Source of the DNA: Dermacentor variabilis
Taxonomy: Eukaryota > Arthropoda > Arachnida > Ixodida > Ixodidae
Direction of reading: 5' to 3'
DNA: 64,000 bases
Assembly (NCBI RefSeq): GCF_050947875.1
Contig: NC_134568.1
Coordinates: forward strand, 210,619,632-210,683,631
Numbering within the stretch: the first letter of the stretch is position 1; each line of letters starts with the position of its first letter. Made by a program: the position numbers and the translations under genes. Below the pieces are notes generated by a model. It was not told where the DNA came from. It did no database searches and saw only the letters and a list, made by a program, of their open reading frames with translations. Shown here piece by piece: positions 53,476-64,000 of the stretch.

Positions 53476-56400
53476 CTGCAAACACAGCAGCGAGTGTGGT
53501 GGTTAAGCGTACGACACCTGCTGACACAGTCACGCAGTCACGAGCGTCTTAAGAGCAAACTTTAGGCTTTAGCTCTGGGTCAATTCCGATTTCCCTATTC
53601 AAGTACATGTAAAATGCAGAAATGTACTCTGATTGGACAACCGCGTGACTGATTTGAATGAAATTTGTTGCCTGTGAAAGAATTTAAGTGCTAGCAATTC
53701 TGAAAAGCTGGATGTCGAATCATTACGATGAATTTGACAAAAGTTCTAATAATCAACAAGTTACAGAAAAAAAAATAGAAGCACGAAGTTTACAAATCTC
53801 CAACTCTGCGATGCAGCATTTCTGCAAACTTAATCTCTTTGAGCATCTCAAGTGGAACAACTTTGTATATAAATTTATAGCTTATGTGAAATTCTTACGC
53901 GCAATTTTTACGATGGTTGTGCAAAAAGTCCTACTCGCAGATTAGTGGTATACTTCAGAGTGATGTATAATACATCAATTTTGTCCACTTTAGGCGTATT
54001 ATTAGGTGTAGTTTACCGATTTGTGGTATCGTTCTTTTTTTTTTTATTGCTGCGTTACAGAGTTGTAAACTTAATACATAAACCTAACAATTGTATCTTT
54101 AATAATTTTTTTTATATATGCATTAATATCATAAATTGTAAGTTCACTTCTACAGTTACTAGATATTAACTTTTCCTGTTAAATGCAACAAACCTCATCA
54201 AATTCGATGCAGTAGCTACCGAAAAAAAAAAAAAGGATTTCTGTGTTCCCATAGGAACTCCCATAGGATGGCTAGCTTCGATCAGTCCGAAACAAAATAA
54301 GTTAATGGTTTTTGGGCAGAGCCAGACCTTATGTTATGATGGGCATTAAGTGTTATAGCGAATTGTTACACACAGCGCATCATACATACATTTACTCGCT
54401 TTTCACGTAGCCATGGCCTTTATCTCCTACTTCTGTGAAATCTTGCCATGAGCTCACCAGCTAACTCCGCGAGGCGAACTGATACGGCATGCACATATGT
54501 ATTTTGCTTGTAAAATGTAGGCAAGTGTATAAACTCCATATTCCTTATTTCTGGAAGTGCTGCAATTTCCTGGTGGTGCGATGTGACGAATCTTATTGTG
54601 ACGTCGGTTTGGAATAATTACGTAAGGTATCGTGCACGCTTGAGCTGCAGAGCTGGTAGCGTGCGGCTATAAGTGTGTCACAAAACATATTGCCTTCGTG
54701 CGAAAACTGAAATTTCGAGCTATAATTGTGTATCGCAATGACCTCATTGCATCCAGTACTGTTCTAGTGCACTCTGGACTGCTGTAATTACACCTGAGCC
54801 CCCCACAAAACGTCTACTGCAGAAGCTGCAGCATGTGCCTTGGTGCTCATATGAAACAGTCCAGAGCAGGCTCCAACTTCACATTCTGGCCTGTCTGTTA
54901 GGATAGTGCTCTTGGATTGCGTGGCTGGCCACCAAACATAGCCCGCCCAACACATGGCTGGCCGAGAGAATCAACAGCCAACTGTTTCTCAAAGTTTTGC
55001 CAATTGTCGGCCATCAGTCAGAATTGCGCTTGAGGCTCTCATTTGTGTCCCGGCCAAGACGGGCACAAAAGAAAGGGTAGCGTATACATATTGCAAGGGC
55101 TGGCGTGCAACAAAGCCGAACTTCTCATGGACAGTAGTGCTAGGATTATGCATATGTGGTGCGAAAAAGGGTTTCATTGCGTTTCACCGCATTTAATGCA
55201 AGAAGCGTCAATGGAAAAACAAAGTTACAGAAACATTAATTGCGCCGCTCCAAGATGACTGTCGTGGCACTTCGAATTTCAAGCCCTAACCCTACTTACA
55301 TTACTTCCTTTGCGTTCTTTCATTCGCCCGACCAAAGCGTCCACTAACTTGGAATCGCCTATTTCTAAAACTTGTCAATTCGTGATGTAGTGGGCACAGC
55401 ACGTTGGCTATAGCTGCACAAGAAGGCTACATAATGACGGGAGACACGCACTAAAGAAACTGAGCAATATTATCTTTTTCCCAATCGTGGTCGCTGATGC
55501 CTTTGCATTTAGCAGCATTGCACAGGTACTTTGGGCGCACCAAGGGCGCACTACATCATGCTATTCATGCGCGCATATGTTTATTTCGTACAATGCGCGC
55601 AGGTGCACCGTGCGACTGCAGTGTTAATCTGTTATGTGTTTTCAGTTTACAAAACGAAAAAAAAGTTCAACCAACGATTACGATACTCCCTAATGCGAAA
55701 TTCGAGCGCAGCTTTATACGTGTTTTCATTTTGCAATATACTGACTGTCGCGGATTATCTGTATCGTGCGGCACGTTGCAAATGGAGCTAAGCGTGGCGC
55801 GACTGCCTCGCTAGTCTGGAGATCGCGAGAGGCAGTGCTTTTCTTCTCACACCTTTGCCATACCCTCCTCCTCCACTTTCCTCCTCGCGTTTCTGATCCC
55901 CCGCTATGCTCCGCGTTCGTTTTTTCATCCTTTGCTGTGCTCGTTCACTACGTTACGGTTACGCCGACTCCAACACTCGCCGCAGAAACGAGCGCCTAAG
56001 AGCTGCACTCTAAAAAGCTTCAGATATTTGTTGCACACGAAACATTGCGCATCATCTGTTCGACTCCTTCAGGGAAATTTTGCCATGAGAAACATGTTAG
56101 CAACTTCAAGTTCAGCAGATGCTTGGCATGACAATTAGAGCGAAATATTTTTGCTGAGGTTCTGCTCCAAGCAGTTGTCCGTTTTTACATCTTTTTTTCG
56201 CGGCAGTATAAATAAACGAGGGGTATTGGAAAGCTAAATGCTGCGCAAGGGAAAATATTTTGTGCCCAACGAAAGTGACTGCATACGCACCTGTCACCTC
56301 CTTGGTGGGGTCCGATGACCAAGCCATGTAAATGTTCTCGCCGTACTTGTTGTTCGGACGATGACAAAATGTGTCCTTCTTGGCCAGCGTATCAGCCCAT

Positions 56401-59400
56401 TCTTGCGCATACCGGCAGAGCTGCAAAAGAAAAGCACGGGGGTCAAATTACTCCGGGTGGGTTCTGGACATGGCATCGAAATGCAGGTATCATTTACTAT
56501 TCGACAAATCAATACATGTTGCCGTCGTCATCAATATGCTTTCTCGTTGGGATTCCTTGCATGGTTCGAGAAATGCTTCCCACCATAATTCACTTTGCAG
56601 AAGTATGTCTCCAGCGCTATCACCTTTACATGACACCACCAAATGACATGGATGACAGGATATTTTAACATTTCATTTGAATGTTAACATTACATGACGC
56701 TTCCATAATAATCTTCGTATACCGTAATCGTTTAACATATGGTCAGTTTAACCCTGATTTAATCCGATTTAACCCTGAGGGATGCACTAGAATAGGTGCA
56801 ATACATTTCATTGAATACATTCCGGAGGAAATTTTTGAAAAGGAGCTTTCAAAAGTGGACATACAAGAGAGCAATGTTTACTTTGTTCATTCCCCTTCAA
56901 CACAACGTTTCCTCTCAGGTGGTGCAACGTCGATAGCAATGTCCTGCGTATTACACCTTTCGTCATATGGACACTCCATTGACACTACATGCATATTTTC
57001 GTCGTCGTCGTGATGTTCCGTATAAAGTTCACGTGTGATAAAATCTCATCATGCCCCACATGCCGTATGCAATGGGTGCAAGCGGAAGCGTGCGAGGGTG
57101 AGCCGCAACATATCGTGGCTTGACGTGCGCCCAATGTTGGGGGTCATGTGATAAAGCGCGCGGTGATAAATCGAGCACCAAAGGGGCACGTGAGCGCGCG
57201 TCTCTTTCCCTAGTCCGGCCGTGCGCCGTCCACACCCTACCTTGGAGGTAATCCAAAGTAAGTTGAGCCCAATTGCCTGATGATTGCATATGCGCAGTCT
57301 TGGTGCGCGCCGGAGGTAACGAGTTTCGGAGATGCATTGAATGGAGAGGCAGCTGCAGAAGCGTGCGCCCCCCTCAGTTCGCGCGCTTCATCACGCCAGC
57401 GTTGCGACAGCGTATTCGCGGTCATCGATTGAGATCTAGCTGTTCATGCTGGCCAGTGCGCGCGTGACACCATGCTTGTAAATAGAATTTTTGAGCGAAT
57501 GTTTGCTGCCAATATACGGCCGAAAAAACTACGAGCCTTATAATTAATTCGTGCGGTTGTATAATACCTTAATATCGCTACCAATGCTTCGCCTTTTGGG
57601 CGAAACTGCGACTTTTTTCTCCACGCAGCTGTGATGGTACCCCTGCAAGGTTGGCATCAATAAAAGGTGCCGGATATCGACAAAGGAGAGGTGAGACGGC
57701 ACGCATGCGCGAGGCTTCGCTCGGGAGTAATTCATGGTCATGAACAATCACCCAATGGCTGGTGTCTATGGACTGTCGCACTGGCTATGACGTCATCGAC
57801 TTAAAAGCACTTCTTGTTGGGCTAGTTGGTAGCTGTTCATAATAAAATATAGAGACGCCGAATAAACGGACACACACGAGAGAAGAGAATGGGACAGGGC
57901 GCCACTCGCAACTGCTTTAGTCACAGAACGCAGGCACATATATATACCGTCAGCCAACGCATATGCACAGAGCAAACTTACAATCACACTTCTGATCAAA
58001 CATTCAATGATACACAACGCTCAAGTAACTTCTTCTCGGCCTTATATAATGATAACAAAGTTTCGTCCACACAAGCTGCCTTTCTTGCCTATATGATAGG
58101 CTTCAACCAGTTCCCTTGCTCTAGTATCAGTGCTTCGGGCAAGAATCCGCACATCTGAGCGTGGTTCACAAGAGCGTGAGAGACAGGTCCCGATGTGCTT
58201 AGGCAAGTTTGAGCCCTCTTTCATTTGCTCAACAGTTCTTTCATGTTCCCTGACACGCTCATTAACACAGCGCCCGGTCCCACGAGACGGAATCTGGTAC
58301 ACAACCCCTTAAAATTAAATTATGGGGTTTTACGTGCCAAAACCACTTTCTGTGGGTTCTTTAACGTGCACCTAAATCTAAATACACGGGTGTTTTCGCA
58401 TTTCGCCCCCATCGAAAAGCGGCCGCCGTGGCCGGGATTCGATCCCGCTACCTTGTGCTCAGCAACCTAACACCATAGCCACTGAGCAACCACGGCGGGT
58501 GTACACAACCCCTTCGGCACACTTCATGAAAGGTCGCCCATGCTTGGTCCCACAGCCTATTTGTGTTATTTTCTTTTCTTCTTGTGATTTGAGAGCAAAG
58601 GCATCCGAGCTTCCTTGGGGCTGAAAACACAAGCAGGATGCCATGTCTGCTCGCTACCTTCTTTTAGATCGTGGGCCACCTTGTGCACATACGGCACGGA
58701 CACCGGTCTCACCTCTTGCCGAAGGGCCTCTGCTCCAGCTCTCATCGCCTTTCTCTTCATATTTTTGTAAGAGGCTTTCGGCTACTCCTGTTACGACAGA
58801 CCGGGCGCTGTGTTAATGAGCGTGTCAGGGAACATGAAAGAAATGTTGAGCAAATGAAAGAGGGCTCAAATTTGCCCAAGCACATCGCGACCTGTCCCTC
58901 ACGCTCTTGTGAACTACGTTTTTCAGATGTGCGAATTCTTGCCCGAAGCACTGATACTAGATCAAAGGAACTGATTGAAGCCTATCACATAGGCCAGAAA
59001 GGCAGCTTGTGCGTTGGCGAAACTTCGTTATCATTATATAAGGCCGAGAAGTTTCTTGAGCGTTGTTTATCATGAATGTTTGATTAGATGCGTGACAGAT
59101 TGTAAGTTTGCTCTGTGCGTATGCGTTGACTGACGGTATATGTGCCTGCGTTCTGTGAATAAAGCAGTTGCGAGTGGCGCCCTGTCCCGTTCTCTTGTGT
59201 GTGTCCGTTTATTCGGCGTCTTCATATTTTATAATGGACGTCATCGACAGCGGCAGAAAAGAAAGGACCTCAAAATTTGCATTAGCTATTATGAGAGCTT
59301 GTCGGCTCCCTGCTACGTACAGCGAAATAATATTTGGCTCGCATGTTCATAGCAGCATTGTCTACAGATTGCTAACGTTTTCTTACCATGCTCAATAAGT

Positions 59401-62320
59401 GTTCCAGTGCCCCTTTAAATTGTAGCTGAATGGGCGGCTTAAGTGGATTTCCTGAGCTTTCGATATCAAGAGCTCATAAAGCAAAAATAAATAAATGGGA
59501 ATTATGACATTTGCTGTAATTTAACTGCATGAGGCCTCTAAGAAAAAATATTCACTGGCATAGCACATGTTTTGGCTGTAAATCAACAATACAGGGTGTT
59601 TTTTTAGCTGCACCAAATTTTAAAAATTATAAAATGTAAACCACGGTAACGTTACGTTTGCCACTCGAGTGTACGGATTGGCAGCCTCTAGATACAGAGC
59701 AATTTCCGCAATTACGTGGGTAATTAGCGATGTTACGGTAATTAACTTTATAATTATCAACAATGGGTGGCTACAGCAAATGAGTACTTTGAAGCCCGTC
59801 CTCGACACTACCTATCCCAACGATTAAATTTTTAATAGCGGATTTCATGTGGGAGCTACGCAAACAATTAGTTCCCCTTGTAAGGCTCCTTGAAACAGAA
59901 ACTGGCCGCTATCTTGGGCCGCTATCTTGTACACGTTCGAAAAGCCGACGTTCGATTTCGCCTCCGCGATTGCCCAGGCTGCGCCGATATCGCGGCCTAG
60001 GCCAATCTAGTCCAATCGCGTGAGGCGAAATCGAACGCCGGCTTTTCGAACGTGTACAAGATATGTTCGAAAAGCCGACGTTCGATTTCGCCTCACGCGA
60101 CTGGACTAGATTGGCCTAGGCCGCGATATCGGCGCAGCCTGGGCAATCGCGCGAGGCGAAATCGAACGTCGGCTTTTCGAACGTGTACAAGATAGCGGCC
60201 CTGGCTGGAAAAAGAGCGTCTGTGTCGTCGATGTTGCCGCGTCCCGACCTTTCGTCACGTCTCCGAGGTCACCGCCGGCCCCGCCCCCGAGCAGCTTGCG
60301 TTATCTCCTTGCTGTGTGCGGCGTTGGCCTAGCGCTTCAATACCGGCAGTCCTCCAAATTTACTTCGTCATTCCGTTGGGCGCCACGTGTCCACTTCCAC
60401 CGACGAAATGCCGTTGCAGGGGCCCAAGGGAATGACGAAGCAAATTTGGCGGCCCGCCGGCATGGAAGCGCTACGCCAACGCCGCAGACAGCAAGGAGGT
60501 AACGCAAGCTGCTCGCGGGGCCGGACCGGCGGTGAACTCGGAGACGTGACGAAAGGCGCGGACGCTGGGACGCGGCGAAATCGACGACACAGACGCTCTT
60601 TTTCCAGCCAGTTTCCGTTTCAAGAAGCCTTACAAGGGGAATTAATTGTTCGCGTAGCTCCCACATGAAATCCGCTATTAAAAAATTAATCGTTGGGATA
60701 GGTAGTGTCGAGGACGGCCCCAAGTGCACATTTGCTGCAGCCACCTATTGTTGATAATTAGAATGTTAATTACCGTAACTTCGCTAATTACCCACGTAAT
60801 TGCGGAAATTGCTGTGTATCTAGAGGCTGCCAATCCGTACACTCGAAGGGTAAGCGTAACGTTACCGGGATTTATATTCTTCTAATTTAATAAACTTGAT
60901 GCAGCTAAAAAATACACCCTGTATACGGAGAACCTAGAGCCATTGTGCACATATGTAACCTGCGCGTAAACTCATGTAATGTCGATTTGGAACCCTTGAG
61001 GTATAAATAACGATAACCATTAGTGTTTGCCCACATGTGACAATTCAGCTGTATCGCTTTGAAGTTAGTTATGGAGATGCGCCCTCCCTCTTCTCCCTAT
61101 CACCTCTTTGTCATTATTCAGCGCTCTACTTTCAGCATGTTGTTTGTGAAATCATCCTATATCTTCTGCGTCGACAAACAATCATTTTAATATTAGAGTC
61201 ATCAATGGAGTGGCAGGGAGTGTATTCAGACATTCTGACAATAATAATAATATATGGGGTTTTACGTGCCAAAACTACTTTCTGATTATGAGGCACGCCG
61301 TAGTGGGGGACTCCGGAAATTTCGACCACCTGGGGTTCTTTAACGTGCACCTAAATCCAAGTACACGGGTGTTTTCGCATTTCGCCCCCATCGAAATGCG
61401 GCCGCCGTGGCCGGGATTCGATCCCGCGACCTCGTGCTCAGCAGCCTAACACCATAGCCACTGAGCAACCACGGCGGGTAGACATTCTGACAAGACAGTG
61501 TATATATAGTGGCAGTAGTGGTCGATCCCCTCTACCTAAACGTCACTTCCGACACCATTGCAAAAGAACGATACACTAAAGATAACAATTTTGCACAGGT
61601 CTACATATTTTAGCTACACTCGTACTAGAGTCACCTTAATACACTGCATGGAGCAACCTCAGTCGAACGATATATTGAAGAAAGATAGCTGATGTGTTCT
61701 GCCACTACGTGAAATGTATAGAAAGCTTTATCGGTAGCTTGGTCACAATGCAACTCCTCTAGCCGTGCACGACTCAAATAACTTGCTTGTGAATGACAAC
61801 ACAAAGTCGTGGGCACATATGCCACGCATCGAGAAGTCTACGGTCATGCGAGGCCTTTTCGTGCAAGCTCTGTTCGCCGCGGGCATAACCTTACCTCATC
61901 ACTGTGCTTGAGCGCCGGGACACCGTGGATGGCCCTGTAGTGGTTGTGCCACTTGAGGCTGTCTTGCCGGAACTCCTTGTCACTGAGGGGCTTGGCCGGG
62001 GCCTTCCGGTCGCCTGAGGGCTTGATCAGTGCCTGTGGGTCGTTGGGCAGCTCCTCGACGGTTGTCTTGTTCTTGTCTTTCTTGCCGCTCAGGAAGCCGA
62101 AGATACCTTTTTTGGACTTTTCGTGAACTTGGGGGCCACCGTCGTCGGTGACAACGTCCTCGATCACCTCCTCGGTACCGTCCGCGTGCTGCTTGATTGT
62201 GCGCTTCACCACGGTCCTTTTCACCTGGCAGCCTGTCTCGAAGATGTCGTTCGGAAATCCCGACGATGTCTCAGAGACCTGCACGATGCGCTGAGTCCTG
62301 GTGGTGGTGGTGACCACGCC
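53243..62320 (-). CDS. CAP-superfamily protein, GAPR-1/GLIPR2 type (three exons, 5' incomplete)
   Basis: The exons 62320-61895, 56420-56291 and 53475-53243 join in phase (0, then 1) to 262 codons plus stop. A charged, threonine/valine/lysine-rich extension (first ~90 residues) precedes a CAP domain. The CAP marks are WHNHYRAIHGVPAL, YGENIYMAW, GHFTQVVWKAS and ANYNPAGN. GAPR-1 family members are cytosolic, Golgi-associated, lack a signal peptide and bind membranes; the domain here has the family's histidine and glutamates (GHFTQ; GEN). No start codon is identified; the first exon opens directly after an acceptor, so one or more 5' exons are outside it. The C-terminus is PPKK. A secreted venom-like CAP protein is less likely because cysteines are few. 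Confidence 0.88.
53476..56290 (-). other. Intron of the CAP-domain gene (2.8 kb)
   Basis: Consensus splice ends are described with the exons. Inside I see no gene; the stretch 53740-54180 is AT-rich, and short open frames lack domains. Confidence 0.7.
56291..56420 (-). CDS. CAP-domain gene, second recognised exon
   Basis: 43 codons plus one base. Acceptor ttttcttttgcag|ctc, donor acag|gtgcgt. It encodes LCRYAQEWADTL, a short CHRPN stretch and YGENIYMAWSSDPTKEVTG, the middle of the CAP domain. Confidence 0.88.
56681..57013 (+). other. Unidentified 110-codon open frame in the intron
   Basis: The frame includes RIGAIHFIEYIPEEIFEKELSK and a later GGATSIAMSCVLHLSSYG. A loose likeness to ORF1 proteins of I-clade LINEs is possible but too weak to claim. 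It could also be chance. Confidence 0.25.
56995..57615 (-). repeat. Dispersed repeat, copy 3 (inverted)
   Basis: The right end reads, inverted, as the start of 23800-24485, with gcgaagcattgg and agtcgcagtttcgcc. The left end matches its last ~110 bases, including tatacggaacatcacgacgacgac. The middle has diverged or been replaced. Confidence 0.7.
58042..58310 (-). pseudogene. Penelope endonuclease fragment (minus copy)
   Basis: The frame reads VYQIPSRGTGRCVNERVREHERTV, SNLPKHIGTC and STDTRARELVEAYHIGKKG, the GIY-YIG-associated C-terminal region of Penelope-like proteins: the R of GRCxNxRxxEH, the zinc-ligand cysteine/histidine spacing, and the EA of the REIxEA motif. A stretch (58760-58514) with VPYVHKVAHDL and basic residues comes before it, now separated by the SINE. 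Confidence 0.78.
58311..58500 (-). mobile_element. Ruka-like SINE, copy 2
   Basis: Minus-strand tRNA-like head: gttgctcagtggctatggt is the A box and gggatcgaatcc the B box. It is followed by the shared body and an A/T-rich tail. It is flanked by the perfect 14-bp duplication gtacacaacccctt (58297-58310, 58501-58514). About 50 bases of the SINE body (the ggtggtcgaaat region) are missing. It sits inside the Penelope element. Confidence 0.92.
58514..58760 (-). pseudogene. Penelope linker region, minus copy
   Basis: It encodes GAEALRQEVRPVSVPYVHKV, then a lysine-rich stretch, matching the region between RT and endonuclease of Penelope-like elements. The downstream endonuclease is continued after the SINE at 58310. 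Confidence 0.7.
58793..59075 (+). pseudogene. Penelope endonuclease fragment (plus copy)
   Basis: The frame begins abruptly at TGRCVNERVREHERNV and reads EGSNLPKHIATC, DVRILARSTDTRSKELIEAYHIG, then ERCLS and stop. It matches the minus copy in reverse complement with few changes. It starts at the inversion joint. Confidence 0.78.
59249..59591. other. Intron sequence without recognised feature
   Basis: Nothing recognised apart from the flank of the two elements on either side. Confidence 0.5.
59592..60921. mobile_element. Palindromic DNA element nested with a second palindrome
   Basis: The outer element starts cagggtgtttttttagctgca and ends in its inverse (tgcagctaaaaaatacaccctg), with TA on both sides (59590-59591, 60922-60923), fitting mariner/Tc1-type ends. 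Its arms are 59592-59911 and 60608-60921. A further inverted pair, about 60196-60400 and 60401-60612, belongs to it. A second element, about 59912-60195, with gccgctatcttg ends interrupts the left arm and is itself made of two inverted halves (59937-60053, 60066-60181). The arms read aaactgg-ctggaaa when the insertion is ignored, so ctgg looks duplicated by it. No transposase. Confidence 0.85.
61242..61479 (-). mobile_element. Ruka-like SINE, copy 3 (full length)
   Basis: Minus-strand head with gttgctcagtggctatggtg (A box) and gggatcgaatcc (B box), then the body with gcgaaatgcgaaaacacccgtg, aaccccaggtggtcgaaat and the ggcacgtaaaacccc end and an (ATT)n tail at 61241-61250. A perfect 14-bp duplication agacattctgacaa flanks it (61228-61241, 61480-61493). 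At 238 bp it is the best copy in the window. Confidence 0.93.
61895..62320 (-). CDS. CAP-domain gene, first recognised exon
   Basis: 142 codons, in phase at both ends. It is bounded on the minus strand by acceptor tgtgtcaacag|ggc and donor gag|gtaagg. It encodes the N-terminal extension with TTTTRTQRIVQ and KRTVVKRTIKQHADGTEEV, an IFGFLSGKKDKNK segment, and the CAP start QDSLKWHNHYRAIHG. Confidence 0.88.
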
Positions 62321-63514
62321 CTGTTGACACAAAGCAGACACCACAACGCCGATAATACATATCGTGATGCAAGATAGACAAGTTTGGAGGCGTCGACTTG
62401 AAGGATACTAATTAGCGTTTGATTCGCAAGATGTAGAACACGGAAGCATGTGTTTTGGGGCGTGCTAAAACCACACAAGAACAGCGAATAGTTTTTGTCC
62501 AGTGAACTGTGGTCGAATTTCGGTTGTGCCTAGAAGTCAACTAAACGCTACTGTGAAGGACGATTTGAGCCTGCAGCTACGCGCCATATAAAAGTTAATG
62601 GGAGAGAGAGTACACATTGTTCCGTGATTTTCGCTTATTTCTCCCACGTAACTTGACACTACAGTTGCTGTTGTTTGCGCAGATCGCGTACACTGCACTT
62701 TCTTCGGACTGAGGTTATACAAAAATGTTTTAATCAAATCGAAGATAACATTCGCTGCATTAAAGGTCTAGGCCCGGGCGTTTACTGGCCACAAGCCAGA
62801 AAGTTATTTTACCACATGGTATCCGTACACTACATGCTCCTTCCGTGCTTCAGAACGTTAAGTAAAATTGTGAATATTTATCACTGTATTGTATTTAATG
62901 AAATCACAACGCGAGTACATTTTTAAAAGGTAAGTGTGAAATCAGGCTGGCACTTTTGTGCGCGCATGTGAAAATACAGCTCGTAAGAAACGCAATTACT
63001 AGCCATTACATTAACATTACGTTCGGATATTGCCGGACAGCAAATGAGTTGCGACCGCGCCATATCTATGCATACCCTCGTCGGTATTCACGCCCTCATT
63101 GTAATCGTACGTGCAAATAGGTGACTAGGTCGTGTGTGCAGATTCAGCCTGCACTTGAGCATCAATGCAACATCCAGGGAAAAAAATATGTATAGATAAA
63201 TAAATGCGCACAGTAAAGTCATGACAGAAATTGTGCAGCTTCCACATGCTGCAAGAACTTGAGCTTGTGAATATAAATTTCGACGAGTTCCGAGACACAA
63301 TGTCCTGTTTGCAAATGGAAGAGCTGGCGAATCGGCGAAACGTGCCTCGAGCACGAATAAAAAAATATGATTCCACTACTCCCCGCGACATAAGGAAAAT
63401 ATTACGAAAACTCTCCGCGAGATGCAAATACCTTGTTTCACGGCTTTAGCCTTGGCGCAGTCCATAGACTAATCGCTTTCTTTTTAAAATTTATCACGCA
63501 AGTTTCTCATCGTG
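62321..63514. other. Upstream intron or flank of the CAP-domain gene
   Basis: Because the 62320 exon follows an acceptor, at least part of this stretch is intron. I see no further exon with certainty. Short open frames on both strands lack domains. Confidence 0.5.
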
Positions 63515-63690
63515 TTGGTGTGGTGCGGCGGACAAAGGCGTAGACCACGTGTTGCTGTGTTGTCCCATTTACGCCTACCAAAGGTGGCCGCTACTTACAA
63601 AATTGAGGGCGTTGTGCAACAATTGGTCAATTTGGACAATACTCGGACCATGGGCCGTTACAGGCCTTGAACACACGCCTTGACCGCGGT
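63515..63690 (+). pseudogene. LINE C-terminal fragment
   Basis: Plus-strand frame reads VDHVLLCCPIYAYQRWPLLTK and IWTILGPWAV, like the C-terminal H-x4-C-P-x-Y-x2-R motif of I-clade LINEs. It is a short relic that ends at a stop. Confidence 0.55.
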
Positions 63691-63858
63691 GAAATGTACT
63701 TCTTTACGAGTACGCATTTAAAGCCCAAGAAAATGTCTATACATCGCCAATCGCGCTTATGGCTGTTTAGATTTTTTTTCTTCTATTATTAGTTTAAGCC
63801 GTTTCGCTTTCCTTTTCAATCGATGGTTTGTTGGCATGCATGTGGTAACATGCAAGTT

Positions 63859-63970
63859 TGTGGGTTACACACGCACACATTGCAAAAGAAAAGACGCGGA
63901 AAAACGCCTGTCACTTGTCTGCTTTTTTACAGCGAAGCTGCTTATGGCTAAGGTTGCGTGTGTAACCCAT
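63859..63970. repeat. Hairpin with ~14-bp arms
   Basis: The arms tgggttacacacgc (63860-63873) and gcgtgtgtaaccca (63956-63969) are perfect inverse copies around an 82-bp loop, and a short acagcgaagct motif sits inside. It is probably a small non-autonomous element. Confidence 0.75.
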
Positions 63971-64000
63971 TCATGTGCGCGAGCAAAAATTATCATCATC

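Larger units (their letters stand above)
57801..59236. mobile_element. Penelope-like element in inverted duplication
   Basis: The same 3' part occurs twice, facing each other: minus strand 57840-58310 and plus strand 58793-59235. Both encode the GIY-YIG endonuclease part. The minus copy also keeps an N-terminal linker at 58760-58510. A perfect 12-bp direct repeat, gacgtcatcgac, flanks the whole (57789-57800, 59237-59248) and shows that it inserted as a unit. The RT region is missing. Inverted partial copies joined at their ends are typical of Penelope-like elements. Confidence 0.83.
56421..61894 (-). other. Intron of the CAP-domain gene (5.5 kb), repeat-filled
   Basis: The intron holds dispersed repeat copy 3, an inverted-duplicate Penelope element with a SINE, a palindromic nested element and a further SINE, each listed separately. 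An open frame at 56681-57013 (+) is described below. Confidence 0.75.

Noticed and set aside
1..64000. CRISPR arrays, prokaryotic operons, phage or antiviral defence islands
   Set aside because: Splice sites, SINEs, LINEs and gene structure are eukaryotic; no regularly spaced short repeats with unique spacers are seen.

Overview
This window is eukaryotic nuclear DNA and reads as a hard tick (Ixodidae, probably a metastriate genus). The grounds are three copies of a tRNA-headed SINE that I recognise as the tick Ruka family, tick-style I-clade, RTE, CR1-like and Penelope retroelements, Ty3/gypsy elements of the Gmr1 and Mag-like types, and two host genes with arthropod-like proteins. There are no operons or CRISPR arrays and no convincing intact tRNA or rRNA gene. 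The great majority of the sequence is transposable-element debris, often nested.

Host genes. (1) An intact, single-exon RFT1 gene (25362-27032, +) encodes a 556-residue multipass ER membrane protein of the N-glycosylation pathway. (2) A spliced CAP-superfamily gene of the GAPR-1/GLIPR2 type lies on the minus strand. Three coding exons (62320-61895, 56420-56291, 53475-53243) join in phase with consensus splice sites. Its 5' end is outside the recognised sequence, and a plausible poly(A) signal lies at 51122-51117.

Layout. 1-2000: unidentified, partly repetitive DNA. 2006-6428: decayed Ty3/gypsy element with ~220-bp LTRs. 7590-17280: an I-clade LINE split near its 3' end by a Gmr1-type gypsy element (11500-17033, minus strand) that left a CTGG target-site duplication and has lost most of its integrase. 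17280-19390: diverged tRNA-like repeats and a 78-bp tandem array. 21098-22049 and 39501-40457: two TTAA-flanked MITEs in opposite orientation. 22641-23122: nested foldback element. 23800-24485, 47068-47440 and 56995-57615: three copies of one dispersed repeat. 29850-32830 and 40772-41790: two RTE-type LINEs. About 33740-38475: a CR1-like LINE with 2A-like peptide coding at its 5' end, long tandem repeats upstream, and a SINE inserted near its 3' end. 44361-44870: another MITE. 46480-49060: a second I-clade LINE with two internal insertions. The introns of the CAP gene hold a Penelope element in inverted duplication carrying a nested SINE (57801-59236), a palindrome-within-palindrome element (59592-60921) and a further SINE.

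How it fits together. The two host genes are convergent and functionally unrelated as far as the sequence shows. The rest is layered insertion, for which several exact target-site duplications give relative ages: Gmr1-gypsy into LINE, SINE into Penelope, SINE into CR1-like LINE, palindrome into palindrome. The most unusual items are the integrase-deleted Gmr1 element with intact gag and RT frames, the 2A-like motif with upstream tandem units in the CR1-like element, the inverted-duplicate Penelope element, and the intronless RFT1 with an overlapping upstream reading frame.
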